Assembly: GCF_001039045.1 (NCBI RefSeq)
Contig: NZ_LFEE01000018.1
Location: 129,342 to 193,341 of the forward strand
Direction: 5' to 3'
DNA length: 64,000 bases
From: Lactiplantibacillus herbarum
GTDB lineage: Bacteria; Bacillota; Bacilli; Lactobacillales; Lactobacillaceae
Below the pieces are notes generated by a model. That model was not told where the DNA came from. It did not search any database and saw nothing but the letters and a program-made list of their open reading frames with translations. Position 1 is the stretch's first letter. Every line of letters begins with the position of its first letter. The position numbers were made by a program, and so were the translations under genes. This document shows positions 1-9,343 of this stretch, piece after piece.

Positions 1-192
1 GAAACGGTCGACCAAGAACCTGGTCAAGTCGTTCGCAAAACTAAGCATGCCTTGGTAATTGCAGCGGCTGATCATACAGCTCTGGCAATCAATCAATTAC
101 AGCCGGCTGGTAAACCCAAGATGACGATTACAGACTTTTTAAATGGTGCAGCGGATAAATTCGCCACCGGAGAGCAGGTTATTAGTAAATGA
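1..192 (+). CDS. fmt: Methionyl-tRNA formyltransferase, C-terminal end (partial)
   Basis: The first 63 codons are open and end in TGA at 190-192. They match the C-terminal domain of Fmt, which formylates initiator Met-tRNA; the stretch KMTITDFLNGA is typical of that domain. The rest of the gene lies before the window. The stop overlaps the rsmB start in an ATGA, and fmt-rsmB is a very common gene pair, which supports the call. The formyl-transfer active site is not in view, so the assignment rests on C-terminal similarity and context. Confidence 0.85.
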   Translation, partial: ETVDQEPGQVVRKTKHALVIAAADHTALAINQLQPAGKPKMTITDFLNGAADKFATGEQVISK

Positions 193-1535
193 GTACAGTA
201 AGTAATACACCCCGTTGGTTAGCAGTGTCAGCTTTATCTAAAATTAAAGATGGTGCCTATTCTAATATTCAACTGAACCAATTGATCAATGATCACCCAA
301 TGGAAGATCGACGTGACGTCAACTTGTTAACGAACATCGTCTATGGGGTTATTCAACACCGTTTAACGTTGGAATACTGGTTGACACCATTTGTCCGCCA
401 CCCTAATCAGATTGATCCTTGGGTTCGTGAATTATTACTCACTGCTTTATACCAGTGGCAATTCTTGGACAAGATTCCTCAACGCGCTATTTTTAACGAA
501 ACGATTGAAATTGCTAAGGTCAAGGGACATCCTGGTATTCGCCGGTTTGTAACCGGGGTCTTACACCAAATGGACCGCGAAGGCTTGCCAGAATTTGATG
601 CGATTGCTGATCCTGATGAACGGTTGAGTATTACTTACAGTATGCCAATCTGGCTGATCGATGAATTACGCCAACAATTAGGTGCCGATAAGATGGAAAG
701 TATCATTGCGTCACTTAATCAGCCAGCCAAACAATCATTGCGGGTTAATGCTGCGGTGTCAACGCTTGATGATGTGCGCTCTGTGTTGATTCATGATGAA
801 CTGTCGGTCCGCGATAGTGATATCTCTCCAGAAGGACTGATCGTCACGGAAGGCCAAGCCATCAATACGGAAGCCATGGATTATGGAATGTTTACGATTC
901 AGGATGAAAGTGCGCAGTTAGCAGTTCAGGCCTTGGATCCACAACCGTCAGACCGAGTTTTAGATGCGTGTGCGGCACCGGGTGGTAAAACAACTCAGAT
1001 TGCAGCCTTACTCGATGCTGATTTGGGTGGTAAAGTGGTTGCCTTAGACATCCATAAGAAGAAAGTTAGCTTGATTGGTGAAAACGCGGCACGGATGCAC
1101 GTTGCTGACCGGGTTGCAGCAACTGACTTGGATGCTCGTAAAGTAGAAAGTAAGTTTGACGAAGAAAGCTTTGACCGGATTTTAGTGGATGCACCATGTT
1201 CTGGTTTAGGATTAATGCGTCGCAAACCTGAAATTCGTTACGAAAAGCAATTACAAGATAGTTTGAACTTACAACGGATTCAGCTGGCAATTTTAGAAGC
1301 AGTTGCACCAACCTTGAAAAAAGGTGGTATGCTGACGTATAGTACGTGTACGATTTTGCATCAAGAAAATCAAGACGTGGTTGACCAATTCTTGGCAAGT
1401 CACCCTGATTTTGAATTGCAAACAACGCCAACCAAATATGAATTAAAGTCTGACCGGACAACTAAGACGTTATCGATCTATCCTGATGACTACTTATCCG
1501 ATGGCTTTTTCATTGCTTGTTTACGAAAAAAATAA
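189..1535 (+). CDS. rsmB: 16S rRNA (cytosine-967-C5) methyltransferase RsmB
   Basis: This 448-residue enzyme uses S-adenosylmethionine to make m5C967 in 16S rRNA. Residues 1-135 form the NusB-like RNA-binding domain seen in RsmB. The methyltransferase core follows: the SAM-binding loop DACAAPGGKT starts near residue 259, the first active-site cysteine is in VDAPCSGLG (about 332-340), and the second is in YSTCT (about 384-388). The length is usual for the family. The start overlaps the fmt stop (ATGA), so the genes are probably translationally coupled. stp follows after 17 bp. A second, RsmF-type m5C methyltransferase lies at 60162; the NusB-like domain here separates the two. Confidence 0.95.
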   Translation: MSTVSNTPRWLAVSALSKIKDGAYSNIQLNQLINDHPMEDRRDVNLLTNIVYGVIQHRLTLEYWLTPFVRHPNQIDPWVRELLLTALYQWQFLDKIPQRAIFNETIEIAKVKGHPGIRRFVTGVLHQMDREGLPEFDAIADPDERLSITYSMPIWLIDELRQQLGADKMESIIASLNQPAKQSLRVNAAVSTLDDVRSVLIHDELSVRDSDISPEGLIVTEGQAINTEAMDYGMFTIQDESAQLAVQALDPQPSDRVLDACAAPGGKTTQIAALLDADLGGKVVALDIHKKKVSLIGENAARMHVADRVAATDLDARKVESKFDEESFDRILVDAPCSGLGLMRRKPEIRYEKQLQDSLNLQRIQLAILEAVAPTLKKGGMLTYSTCTILHQENQDVVDQFLASHPDFELQTTPTKYELKSDRTTKTLSIYPDDYLSDGFFIACLRKK

Positions 1536-1552
1536 CGCTGGAGTGGTAAACA

Positions 1553-2302
1553 ATGGATTTTGCATACCGGTCAGATATTGGCCAACAACGCGAAGAAAAT
1601 GAAGATTACGTGGGGTTCTTCCAAAATAAGGCGGGGATTAACTTTGCTATTGTTGCGGATGGTATCGGCGGGCATCAAGGGGGGGATGTTGCTTCTGAAA
1701 TGGCCGTTTCCCACATGGGCTTCCGTTTTGAAAATACAACGTTTGACGAGCCTAACGATGCGGTTAAGTGGCTTGCCAGTGAAGTGCAAGATGAAAATCA
1801 ACACATTATCGAAAAAGCACGGGAGTTTTCTGATCTAAATGGTATGGGCACAACGATGGTTGCGGTCCTACTGTTTGATCACAAATTTTTGATGGCTAAC
1901 CTTGGGGATAGTCGTGGCTATATTTTCCGGGATGGGCAGTTACACCAGTTAACGGAAGATCATTCATTGGTGAATGAATTAGTTAAACGTGGTGAAATTT
2001 CCGCAGAACAAGCTCGTGAACACCCACAAAAAAATATCATCACACGAACGCTAGGAATCTCACAGGATGCGGATGTTGATACTGGCCTTTATCAGATGCA
2101 AGCGGCGGATCAACTGCTACTCTGTTCAGATGGCTTAACTAATATGGTGACGGATGAACAGTTAGCTACCGTATTAGCTGCTACTGATCAAACGGCAACG
2201 CAAAAGTGTGAGACACTTATCAAGTTAGCGAATAAGGCTGGCGGTTCTGATAATATTACGGCGTTAATTATTGCGATTGACGGTGAGGTGGCTAGTGAAT
2301 GA
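1553..2302 (+). CDS. stp: PP2C-type serine/threonine phosphatase Stp (PrpC)
   Basis: This 249-residue metal-dependent phosphatase removes phosphate from Ser/Thr proteins and opposes the adjacent kinase PrkC. The PP2C motifs appear in order: SDIGQQREENEDY at the N-terminus, VADGIGGHQGG (metal-binding Asp and Gly), GTTMVAV, GDSRGY, SDGLTN (metal Asp) and GGSDNITALI near the C-terminus. There is no membrane segment, so it should be cytosolic. The stop overlaps the prkC start in an ATGA (2299-2302), the standard phosphatase-kinase arrangement of Firmicutes. Start ATG 1553 follows a GGAGTGG-like site. Confidence 0.95.
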   Translation: MDFAYRSDIGQQREENEDYVGFFQNKAGINFAIVADGIGGHQGGDVASEMAVSHMGFRFENTTFDEPNDAVKWLASEVQDENQHIIEKAREFSDLNGMGTTMVAVLLFDHKFLMANLGDSRGYIFRDGQLHQLTEDHSLVNELVKRGEISAEQAREHPQKNIITRTLGISQDADVDTGLYQMQAADQLLLCSDGLTNMVTDEQLATVLAATDQTATQKCETLIKLANKAGGSDNITALIIAIDGEVASE

Positions 2303-4299
2303 CACCCAACTATACCCTTAACGGACGGTATCGCATCGTCCGGTCCTTAGGTGAAGGTGGGATGGCCAACGTTTACTTGGCACATGACTTAATATTAGAT
2401 CGCGATGTCGCGGTTAAACTGCTACGGTTGGACTTACGGGATGATCCGAAGACGATTAAACGGTTCCAACGTGAGGCACTGGCAACAACTGAATTAGTGC
2501 ACCCACATATTGTTAGTCTGTACGATGTGGGCGAAGAAAACGGTATGCAGTATTTAGTAATGGAATACATTAAGGGAATGGACCTGAAGAATTATATTAA
2601 GGCAAACTTCCCGTTACCATTACAGCAAGTAATCGACATCATGGAACAGATATTAAGTGCCGTGGCAACGGCCCATGCGCATAATATTATTCATCGGGAC
2701 TTAAAACCTCAAAATATTTTAATTGACGAACAGGGTAATGCCAAAATCACTGACTTTGGGATTGCCGTGGCAATGTCGGAACACAATATGACTCAAACGA
2801 ATACGATTTTAGGCTCCGTACATTACTTGTCGCCCGAACAGGCGCGGGGAAGTATGGCAACCAAACAGTCGGATATTTATTCGTTAGGGATTATTTTATA
2901 CGAGATGCTGACGGGCTCCGTACCCTTTAAGGGTGAGACAGCAGTTTCAATCGCCCTAAAGCACTTTCAAAATGCGATTCCTTCGGTAAGGAACTTCGAT
3001 GCGGACATTCCGCAAGCGTTGGAAAACGTGGTCTTGGAAGCAACTGCTAAGGATCCACGGGAACGTTATGCAAGGGTTGAAGATATGGCAGCGGATTTGC
3101 TAACGACGCTGTCCAATGAGCGCGCAGGCGAAAAACGGTTTGTTCCTGAAGACGTTGGTAATGACGAAACTAAGATCATGCCGAGTGAAGATATTCAGGC
3201 AGCGATTGCGGCTAGTCGTGACAAGCAGGCGCATCAACCAACCGAAGAAATTACTGAGACTGTGACGGCTGGTGATACGGCTGAAGAACCATTACCAACC
3301 CGTTCTTGGTCTAAACGGCACCCGTTACGCCGCAGACTACTTTTTATTGGTAGTGTCATTGTCTTATTGTTAGTCGCAGTTGCTGTTGGTTGGGAGTTAA
3401 GCCGACCACAAACGACAACGGTGCCTAACGTAACTGGATTGACGAGGCGTGCAGCGACTAAAGCACTGACTAAAAAACATCTGACTGTTGGTAAAATCAG
3501 TTATGCTAAAAGTAATCAGGTTGCGAAGTCTCAGGTTATCCAAGCGACTCCGAATGTAAAGACTAAGGTGCAAACGCAAACGAAGATTAACTTAACCGTC
3601 AGTAATGGGGCTAAGAAAACGAGTTTTGGCAGTTACACGAATAAAAATTACCAAGACGTCCAGCAAAAATTGAAGAAAGCCGGTTATACGGTACGTCGGC
3701 AGTACACAACGTCTTCAATGGCAGCTGGTCAGATTGTCAGTCAAGATGTCGTGGCGGGTAGTCTAGTGTTGCCAACCGATACAACGGTGACGTTTACCGT
3801 CAGTGGTGGCAATCGCTACGTGGCATTGAAGGACTTAACGGGCGAAAGCCGTAGTGATATTCTAGATTATGCGCGAACGAATAGTCTCAATATTGATTTC
3901 AAGCAGGGCTATTCGGATGATCAAAAGAAGGGCTACTCTTATGAGCAGACGCCGGATGGTGGTGGCAACGTACGGACTGGTTCTACGGTGACCGTTAATA
4001 TGTCACGTGGAAGCAACAGTAATACAAGTGCCACACCACAGAATTTCTATGTAAAAATTACGGTACCGTATGTGTCTTTGCTGACTTCTACGGCACCGGC
4101 TAATGATGTTAAGATTTATCTGTATGATGATACGCATACGTTAACGACAGTTTATCGCGATATTGCCATTACGCAATCAACGCGGATCAGCTTGCCGTTT
4201 CAGTTGACCGGTAACACGAAGGGGCGTTACCGAGTCGTACGCAATGGGATTACGATTATGGATAAAAGTAATATTACGAGTGAAAATGCAACAAAATAA
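2299..4299 (+). CDS. prkC: PASTA-domain Ser/Thr protein kinase PrkC (StkP type)
   Basis: This 666-residue membrane kinase senses cell-wall fragments and phosphorylates division and wall-synthesis proteins. The cytoplasmic kinase domain spans about residues 10-270: glycine loop GEGGMANVY, VAVKLL lysine, catalytic HRDLKPQN, DFG, and SPEQARG in the activation segment. An acidic linker leads to one membrane helix (about 350-370). Outside are three PASTA-like repeats (about 373-575). A further domain of about 90 residues at the C-terminus, rich in beta-type sequence, is not a PASTA repeat. Start ATG 2299 overlaps the stp stop. A hairpin terminator follows. Confidence 0.95.
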   Translation: MTPNYTLNGRYRIVRSLGEGGMANVYLAHDLILDRDVAVKLLRLDLRDDPKTIKRFQREALATTELVHPHIVSLYDVGEENGMQYLVMEYIKGMDLKNYIKANFPLPLQQVIDIMEQILSAVATAHAHNIIHRDLKPQNILIDEQGNAKITDFGIAVAMSEHNMTQTNTILGSVHYLSPEQARGSMATKQSDIYSLGIILYEMLTGSVPFKGETAVSIALKHFQNAIPSVRNFDADIPQALENVVLEATAKDPRERYARVEDMAADLLTTLSNERAGEKRFVPEDVGNDETKIMPSEDIQAAIAASRDKQAHQPTEEITETVTAGDTAEEPLPTRSWSKRHPLRRRLLFIGSVIVLLLVAVAVGWELSRPQTTTVPNVTGLTRRAATKALTKKHLTVGKISYAKSNQVAKSQVIQATPNVKTKVQTQTKINLTVSNGAKKTSFGSYTNKNYQDVQQKLKKAGYTVRRQYTTSSMAAGQIVSQDVVAGSLVLPTDTTVTFTVSGGNRYVALKDLTGESRSDILDYARTNSLNIDFKQGYSDDQKKGYSYEQTPDGGGNVRTGSTVTVNMSRGSNSNTSATPQNFYVKITVPYVSLLTSTAPANDVKIYLYDDTHTLTTVYRDIAITQSTRISLPFQLTGNTKGRYRVVRNGITIMDKSNITSENATK

Positions 4300-4303
4300 G
4301 TGT

Positions 4304-4330
4304 AAGTCATGCATTGTGCATGACTTTTTT
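4304..4330 (+). terminator. Intrinsic terminator after prkC
   Basis: A perfect 10-bp stem (4304-4313 with 4317-4326) with a TTG loop runs straight into T residues. It lies 5 bp after the prkC stop and would separate stp-prkC from rsgA. Confidence 0.85.
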
Positions 4331-4382
4331 GGTACAATGGAGAAAGTGGACCGTACCAAATAATAAATAAGGTGGTGCTAAT

Positions 4383-5279
4383 TTGAAAATTGGACAAATT
4401 CGACAATCGCTAAGCGGTTTTTATGACGTTTACGCTGATGGTCAGATGTATCGAACCCGGGCGCGGGGTAATTTCCGTAAACGTAAGATCACCCCATTGG
4501 TTGGGGATCGCGTGGAATTTGACAGTACGACGCCCCAAGAGGGTTACGTCTTAGAAGTATTAGATCGGCAGACCGAGTTGGTACGGCCACCCGTGGCTAA
4601 TGTTGACTTGGGAATTGTTGTATCAGCCGTCACCGAGCAGGAGTTTTCAACGAACTTGTTGGATCGACAGTTGGTGGCGTTAGCCGTTGCGGGAATTGAA
4701 CCGTTACTATACTTTGCTAAAACGGACTTGCTGAGTGATGAAGTCTATGAAAAACGAAAAGCCTTGGCCCAAGCCTATGAACGGATCGGGTACCAAGTGA
4801 TCTGCGAGCGCACAGCTTTTTCAGATGAAGCCCTCGCAGCCGTTAAAAAGGCCCTAGCGCAACACGTTGCCGTGGTCATGGGTCAAACCGGTGCGGGTAA
4901 ATCAACTTTGCTCAACCATTTGGATCCCAAACTAGGTTTGGCGACTGGTGAAATCTCACAGGCGCTGAATCGTGGGAAACATACAACGCGTAAGGTGAGC
5001 TTGATTCCGATTGCGGATGGGTTAGTTGCAGATACTCCGGGTTTTTCTTCATACGAAGTGTTTGATATTGCTGCCAACGAACTGACACACTTCTTTCCAG
5101 AATATGTGCGGCTCAGTGTCGATTGTAAGTATCGTGGTTGTGTGCATATCAACGAGCCGCACTGCGCGGTGAAAGCGGCCTTAGCGGACGATCAATTATT
5201 GCAGAGTCGCTACGACAACTATTTACAATTCTATGAAACGATTAAAAATAAAAAAGTAATCTATAACAAGAAAAAATAA
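4383..5279 (+). CDS. rsgA: Ribosome small-subunit assembly GTPase RsgA
   Basis: This 298-residue circularly permuted GTPase acts late in 30S maturation. An OB-fold is at the N-terminus. The G motifs follow in permuted order: FAKTDLL (G4), then GQTGAGKST (P-loop, about 166-174), then DTPGFS (G3). The C-terminal zinc motif is C-x4-C-x-H-x5-C (CKYRGCVHINEPHC). The start is TTG 4383, behind AAGGTGG. The order prkC-rsgA-rpe-thiN is conserved in Firmicutes. A longer RsgA paralogue is at 38482; this copy is in the ancestral position and is the likely housekeeping one. Confidence 0.94.
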   Translation: MKIGQIRQSLSGFYDVYADGQMYRTRARGNFRKRKITPLVGDRVEFDSTTPQEGYVLEVLDRQTELVRPPVANVDLGIVVSAVTEQEFSTNLLDRQLVALAVAGIEPLLYFAKTDLLSDEVYEKRKALAQAYERIGYQVICERTAFSDEALAAVKKALAQHVAVVMGQTGAGKSTLLNHLDPKLGLATGEISQALNRGKHTTRKVSLIPIADGLVADTPGFSSYEVFDIAANELTHFFPEYVRLSVDCKYRGCVHINEPHCAVKAALADDQLLQSRYDNYLQFYETIKNKKVIYNKKK

Positions 5280-5297
5280 GAAAAGTGAGTGAGACTA

Positions 5298-5951
5298 ATG
5301 ATTAAAATTGCCCCTTCAATTTTAAGTGCAGATTTTGCTAATTTACAACGTGACGTTCAGATGGCTGAACAGGCTGGTGCGGACGCGCTACACATTGACG
5401 TCATGGATGGCCAGTTCGTCCCTAACTTGTCCTTTGGGATGAGTACGGTCGCAGATTTGCGGCCCGTAACGTCTTTAACGTTGGACTGTCACCTGATGAT
5501 CATGGACCCAGAACGATTCGTCGGCCAATTCGCCAAAGCGGGTGCTGATTTGATCGGTGTCCACGTGGAAAGCACGCGTCATATTTACCATGCGTTGCAA
5601 CTGATCAAGGACGCGGGTGCCAAGGCCGAAGTGGTTGTCAATCCAGGAACACCGTTGAGTGCTATTAGTGAACTATTGCCATTAGTTGATCAAGTCTTGA
5701 TTATGACTGTTAACCCTGGTTTCGGGGGTCAACATTTCTTGAACAGTATGGTTAACAAGATTGCGGCTTTAGACGCAATTAAAAAGGAACACGGCTACCA
5801 ATTTGATATCGAAGTTGATGGTGGTATTAACGATCAAACGGTCAAAGCCTGTTATGATGCCGGTGCAACGGTAGCGGTTGCTGGTTCATACGTCTATGAT
5901 AGTTCGGAACCCGCACAACGGATTCAGGACTTGAAGGTGGCGACTAACTAA
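5298..5951 (+). CDS. rpe: Ribulose-phosphate 3-epimerase
   Basis: This 217-residue TIM-barrel enzyme interconverts ribulose 5-phosphate and xylulose 5-phosphate in the pentose phosphate pathway. Visible motifs are the N-terminal KIAPSILSADF, HIDVMDGQFVPN with its metal-binding His and Asp, DCHLMI, MTVNPGFGGQ (phosphate loop) and EVDGGIN near the C-terminus. I chose ATG 5298 because the protein then begins at the family's usual point; an in-frame GTG at 5289 would add three residues and would use up the GTGAG ribosome-site bases. The stop overlaps the thiN start (TAATG). Confidence 0.95.
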   Translation: MIKIAPSILSADFANLQRDVQMAEQAGADALHIDVMDGQFVPNLSFGMSTVADLRPVTSLTLDCHLMIMDPERFVGQFAKAGADLIGVHVESTRHIYHALQLIKDAGAKAEVVVNPGTPLSAISELLPLVDQVLIMTVNPGFGGQHFLNSMVNKIAALDAIKKEHGYQFDIEVDGGINDQTVKACYDAGATVAVAGSYVYDSSEPAQRIQDLKVATN

Positions 5952-6610
5952 TGACGGGGATCGTGAACCTGTTAGTTGGTGGCCCCACGGCTAATTATCC
6001 GGCTGATCTGGCGGCTGTTCCTGGTCCATGGGTCGGTGCTGATCGCGGTGCTCTGCGCTTGATTCAACGGGGGATTACCCCGGTAATGGTCGTCGGGGAC
6101 TTTGATTCGATAGATCAGGCTGAACGTCAAGCTGTGGAAGCAGCGTTAATTGGCAGTGTCATCGTCAAACCGGATCAGGATCATACGGACACCCAGTTAG
6201 CGGTTAAATCGATATTTGACCGCCTAGAGCCAGAACAACTGCATATTTATGGTGCAACGGGTGGTCGGCTCGATCACTTGTTGGCCAATCTGTGGTTGGT
6301 GCTTGAGCCGACATTTCGTCAGTGGGCACCGCAGATTAAGATCATTGATCGTCAGAATACGGTTCAGTTCTTTTTACCAGGTAGTCATGAGGTGGCTAAG
6401 GAAGCAGATAAGCGGTACTTAGCTTTTGTGCCGTTGATGCCGATGCATCTGACGCTAGCAGATGAAAAATACCGATTAGATGAGGCTGAAAATGAGTACC
6501 CGATTTCATGGGCCAGCAACGAGTTTGTTGGTGATGAAGGGCACTTCAGTTTTGATACTGGCGTTTTAGCTGTGATTCAGAGTAGGGATGCGGCTAAGCT
6601 GGTAGATTAA
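5951..6610 (+). CDS. thiN: Thiamine pyrophosphokinase
   Basis: This 219-residue enzyme transfers pyrophosphate from ATP to thiamine to make thiamine diphosphate, the cofactor of transketolase and phosphoketolase. The catalytic domain shows GADRGALRL, VGDFDSI, PDQDHTDTQLA and GATGGRLDHLLANLW, all diagnostic of the family, and a thiamin-binding C-terminal domain follows. ATG 5951 overlaps the rpe stop. The gene closes the rsgA-rpe-thiN group and is followed by a strong terminator. Confidence 0.93.
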   Translation: MTGIVNLLVGGPTANYPADLAAVPGPWVGADRGALRLIQRGITPVMVVGDFDSIDQAERQAVEAALIGSVIVKPDQDHTDTQLAVKSIFDRLEPEQLHIYGATGGRLDHLLANLWLVLEPTFRQWAPQIKIIDRQNTVQFFLPGSHEVAKEADKRYLAFVPLMPMHLTLADEKYRLDEAENEYPISWASNEFVGDEGHFSFDTGVLAVIQSRDAAKLVD

Positions 6611-6638
6611 TTAGTCGGTTTATTTAAAAGATTTAACA

Positions 6639-6686
6639 AAAAAGACTCAGCAAGCAGTCACGTGGACTAGCTTGCTGAGTCTTTTT
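6639..6686 (+). terminator. Intrinsic terminator after thiN
   Basis: A perfect 16-bp inverted repeat (6639-6654 with 6671-6686) begins with A5 and ends with T5. It works in either direction and ends the thiN transcript. Confidence 0.88.
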
Positions 6687-6758
6687 GAGAATGCTGATAA
6701 TTCGTCGTCGTTATAAACTTTATAAAAAGTCGGAGCTGAAAATGGAAATTTAGGTAAC

Positions 6759-6791
6759 AAAAAACGCCATTCACAAAAAAATGTGATGGCG
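6759..6791 (-). terminator. Intrinsic terminator of rpmB
   Basis: Read on the minus strand, CGCCATCACA pairs with TGTGAATGGCG around a T-rich loop and runs into T6. It lies just after the rpmB stop. Confidence 0.8.
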
Positions 6792-6801
6792 ATTTGTTGC
6801 G

Positions 6802-6987
6802 CTAAACGCGCGTTACTTTACCTGATTTCAAAGTCCGAGCTGAAACCCAAACCTTCTTTGGTTTACCGTCAACTAAAATGCGAACTTTTTGCAAGTTAGC
6901 TTTCCAGCTGCGGCGGCTGTGGTTTAAGGCGTGAGAACGCGTGTTACCAAAGTGCGTACGCTTGCCAGTAATGAAGTCTTTTGCCAT
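6802..6987 (-). CDS. rpmB: 50S ribosomal protein L28
   Basis: This 61-residue basic protein of the large ribosomal subunit has the normal Firmicutes length. It shows the L28 pattern: [16 protein letters not shown] near the N-terminus, [12 protein letters not shown] in the middle and [10 protein letters not shown] at the end. No zinc-binding CxxC pairs are present, so it is the non-zinc form. It is transcribed alone on the minus strand, opposite the Asp23-like gene. A GGAGGCAG ribosome site precedes ATG 6987. Confidence 0.95.
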   Translation of the reverse strand: MAKDFITGKRTHFGNTRSHALNHSRRSWKANLQKVRILVDGKPKKVWVSARTLKSGKVTRV

Positions 6988-7046
6988 GTTGATCTGCCTC
7001 CTTTGGTAATCATTGATAAAAGGTCATCTTTATCATTCACTAGAAT

Positions 7047-7075
7047 AATTTATCATAGATTAATAAAGGTTGCAA
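7047..7075 (-). promoter_or_regulatory. Predicted rpmB promoter
   Basis: On the minus strand, TTGCAA (7070-7075) and TAAATT (7047-7052) are separated by 17 bp, about 60 bp before the rpmB start. Confidence 0.5.
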
Positions 7076-7220
7076 TACATTTCTATCAAGTAATTTTACT
7101 TTACTGCTAAATTCCTAGACTGCGGGCTTTACACCGTGACCACTTAATTTTTCTTTCAAGCGGGGTTGTGCTATGATAAACTATCGTAAATGAACGCGTT
7201 AAAATAAGGAGGCTATTTTT

Positions 7221-7583
7221 ATGGCTGTCAAAATCAAAACGCAATTTGGAACCATTGATATTGATAATGATGTTATTGCGACGGTCGTCGGTGGCGCCGC
7301 AACGGATAATTACGGGGTTGTCGGGATGGCAAGTCGCAATCAGATTCGCGATAATCTAAACGAAATTTTACGTCGCGAGAACTTTGCCCGCGGTGTGGTT
7401 GTACGTCAGGAAGATAATGGTGTGGCAATTGATGTCAACGTTATCGTTAGTTATGGTACAAAAATTTCTGAAGTTTCACGCAATGTCCAAGCCAAGGTCA
7501 AATATAACTTACAAAACATGCTTGGCGTTACGGCCAATTCGGTAAACGTCATTGTCCAAGGTGTTCGGGTAATGAACGACTAA
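7221..7583 (+). CDS. Asp23/Gls24 family protein (YloU-like)
   Basis: This 120-residue alkaline-shock/Gls24-family protein has no signal peptide or membrane segment. Members of the family assemble near the membrane and are linked to envelope stress and lipid metabolism. The pattern GVVGMASRNQ at about 33-42 and the conserved VIVQGVRVM ending match the family. It is followed after 30 bp by the fatty-acid kinase gene, the usual Firmicutes pairing (rpmB/yloU/yloV). A good AAGGAGG site precedes ATG 7221. Its exact biochemical role is unknown. Confidence 0.88.
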   Translation: MAVKIKTQFGTIDIDNDVIATVVGGAATDNYGVVGMASRNQIRDNLNEILRRENFARGVVVRQEDNGVAIDVNVIVSYGTKISEVSRNVQAKVKYNLQNMLGVTANSVNVIVQGVRVMND

Positions 7584-7613
7584 ATTGAAGTTGGTGGAAG
7601 CCAAGGAGGAATT

Positions 7614-9326
7614 TTGAAATTGAAAATCACCACGATTACTAATCTTGAATTTGGCAAAATGGTGCAGGCGGCTTCACAAAAGCTGAACCAACGTGCCGAA
7701 TTTATTAATTCTTTGAATGTTTTCCCAGTACCAGATGGTGATACCGGGACTAATATGAGTTTATCCATGGCCAGTGGTGCCAAGTACGAACGTGAAGAAA
7801 CCAGTACTGCAGTTGGCGATTTGGCTGCTGCACTAGCTAAAGGCCTTTTAATGGGAGCCCGCGGTAACTCTGGTGTTATCTTATCACAGATTTTTCGCGG
7901 CTTTTCAAAGTCAGTTGCGGATAAGGATGTCTTAACGGCAACTGATTTAGCTGACGCATTGGCAGCGGGGGCTCAGACGGCCTATAAGGCAGTTATGAAG
8001 CCAACCGAGGGAACTATCCTAACTGTCATTCGTAAAGCAGCAGGGGCCGGTAAAGAGGCCGTTAAGTCGACCGATGATATCTGTGAAGTGATGACTGAAG
8101 TCGTAACAGCAGCTGAAGCCGCTTTGAAATCAACACCAGACTTGTTACCAGTTTTGAAACAAGTTGGCGTTGTCGATTCTGGTGGCCAGGGACTGACCTT
8201 CGTTCTCGAAGCATTTAGTGACTCATTAAATGGTAAAATCGATGAATCTCAAGATTACGTCCCAGATGATGCCGAAATGGACTCAATGATCGATGCCACT
8301 CATCATCAGAGTGTTCAGGGCCAATTAGACCCTAACGACATTGAATACGGCTACTGTACTGAAATCATGGTTCGAATCGGTGACGGTAAGTTAGTTGATC
8401 ATGAATTCGACTATGATACCTTCTACAACTACTTAGCCGGATTAGGCGATTCACTATTAGTGATCAATGACGATGAAATCGTGAAGGTCCATGTTCATAC
8501 CGAACATCCTGGTGATGTCATGACATGGGGCCAACGTTTTGGTGCGCTGATCAAAGTTAAAGTGGATAACATGCGTCTACAACAAGAGACGATCATGGAA
8601 CACGATCAGGAAGACAAAGCTGCTTCAGCAGCCGAGTCAACCTTAGTTGCACAACCACAAGTGGATATGCACGGGTATGCCATTATTTCAGTTGCTTCGG
8701 GTGCTGGGATCGGTAAGTTATTCAAAGGCTTAGGTGTAACGAACATCATTGCTGGTGGTCAAACGATGAACCCTAGTACTGCGGATATTGTTAAAGCGGT
8801 CAATGAGAGTGGTGCTAAACAGGCGCTCGTCTTACCAAATAACAAGAATATCTTCTTAGCAGCGGAACAAGCAGCGGAAGTTGCGGACGTTCCAGTTAAG
8901 ATTATTCACAGTCAGACGGTTTCACAAGGGATGACAGCAATGTTAGCCTTCAACACGGAAGCGAGTCTTGACGATAACCAAGCAACAATGGAAGAAACTT
9001 TGAGTACGGTTGTTAGTGGTCAAGTGACCCATGCCGTTCGCGATACGACCATTGATGGTTTAGAAATCAAGAAGGACGATTACATGGGCTTGGTTGACGG
9101 TAAGATTGTCATTACTAACCCTGATCGAACGACAGCTACGATCGATATGGTCAAAGCAATGCTTGATGAAGATAGTGAATTGGTTACGATTATCTACGGT
9201 GAAGGCGCAACAGAAGCCGACGCTGAAGCTTTGTCGGAACAAATTCAAGCTTTAGATGATGAATTAGAAATTGAAATTCACGAAGGTGACCAACCGGTTT
9301 ATCCGTTCTTGATCTCCGTGGAATAG
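7614..9326 (+). CDS. fakA: Fatty-acid kinase catalytic subunit FakA (DAK2 domain, YloV)
   Basis: This 570-residue kinase phosphorylates fatty acids presented by FakB (DegV-family) proteins, giving acyl-phosphate for phospholipid synthesis. The N-terminal DhaL/DAK2 domain (about 10-210) has the metal-binding PVPDGDTGTNM loop at about 38-48 and GARGNSGVILSQ. A middle segment (about 230-330) and a DegV-like C-terminal domain follow. The start is TTG; 7614 sits 4 bp after AAGGAGGA and an in-frame TTG at 7620 is an alternative. plsX lies 2 kb downstream and uses the same acyl-phosphate pool. Confidence 0.92.
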   Translation: MKLKITTITNLEFGKMVQAASQKLNQRAEFINSLNVFPVPDGDTGTNMSLSMASGAKYEREETSTAVGDLAAALAKGLLMGARGNSGVILSQIFRGFSKSVADKDVLTATDLADALAAGAQTAYKAVMKPTEGTILTVIRKAAGAGKEAVKSTDDICEVMTEVVTAAEAALKSTPDLLPVLKQVGVVDSGGQGLTFVLEAFSDSLNGKIDESQDYVPDDAEMDSMIDATHHQSVQGQLDPNDIEYGYCTEIMVRIGDGKLVDHEFDYDTFYNYLAGLGDSLLVINDDEIVKVHVHTEHPGDVMTWGQRFGALIKVKVDNMRLQQETIMEHDQEDKAASAAESTLVAQPQVDMHGYAIISVASGAGIGKLFKGLGVTNIIAGGQTMNPSTADIVKAVNESGAKQALVLPNNKNIFLAAEQAAEVADVPVKIIHSQTVSQGMTAMLAFNTEASLDDNQATMEETLSTVVSGQVTHAVRDTTIDGLEIKKDDYMGLVDGKIVITNPDRTTATIDMVKAMLDEDSELVTIIYGEGATEADAEALSEQIQALDDELEIEIHEGDQPVYPFLISVE

Positions 9327-9343
9327 TTAGCAACGAAGAAATG

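Noticed and set aside
4883-5152. Minus-strand ORFs inside rsgA, recG, smc, ffh and fab genes
   Set aside because: They lie opposite strong conserved genes, lack ribosome sites and show no family motifs. All are shadows.
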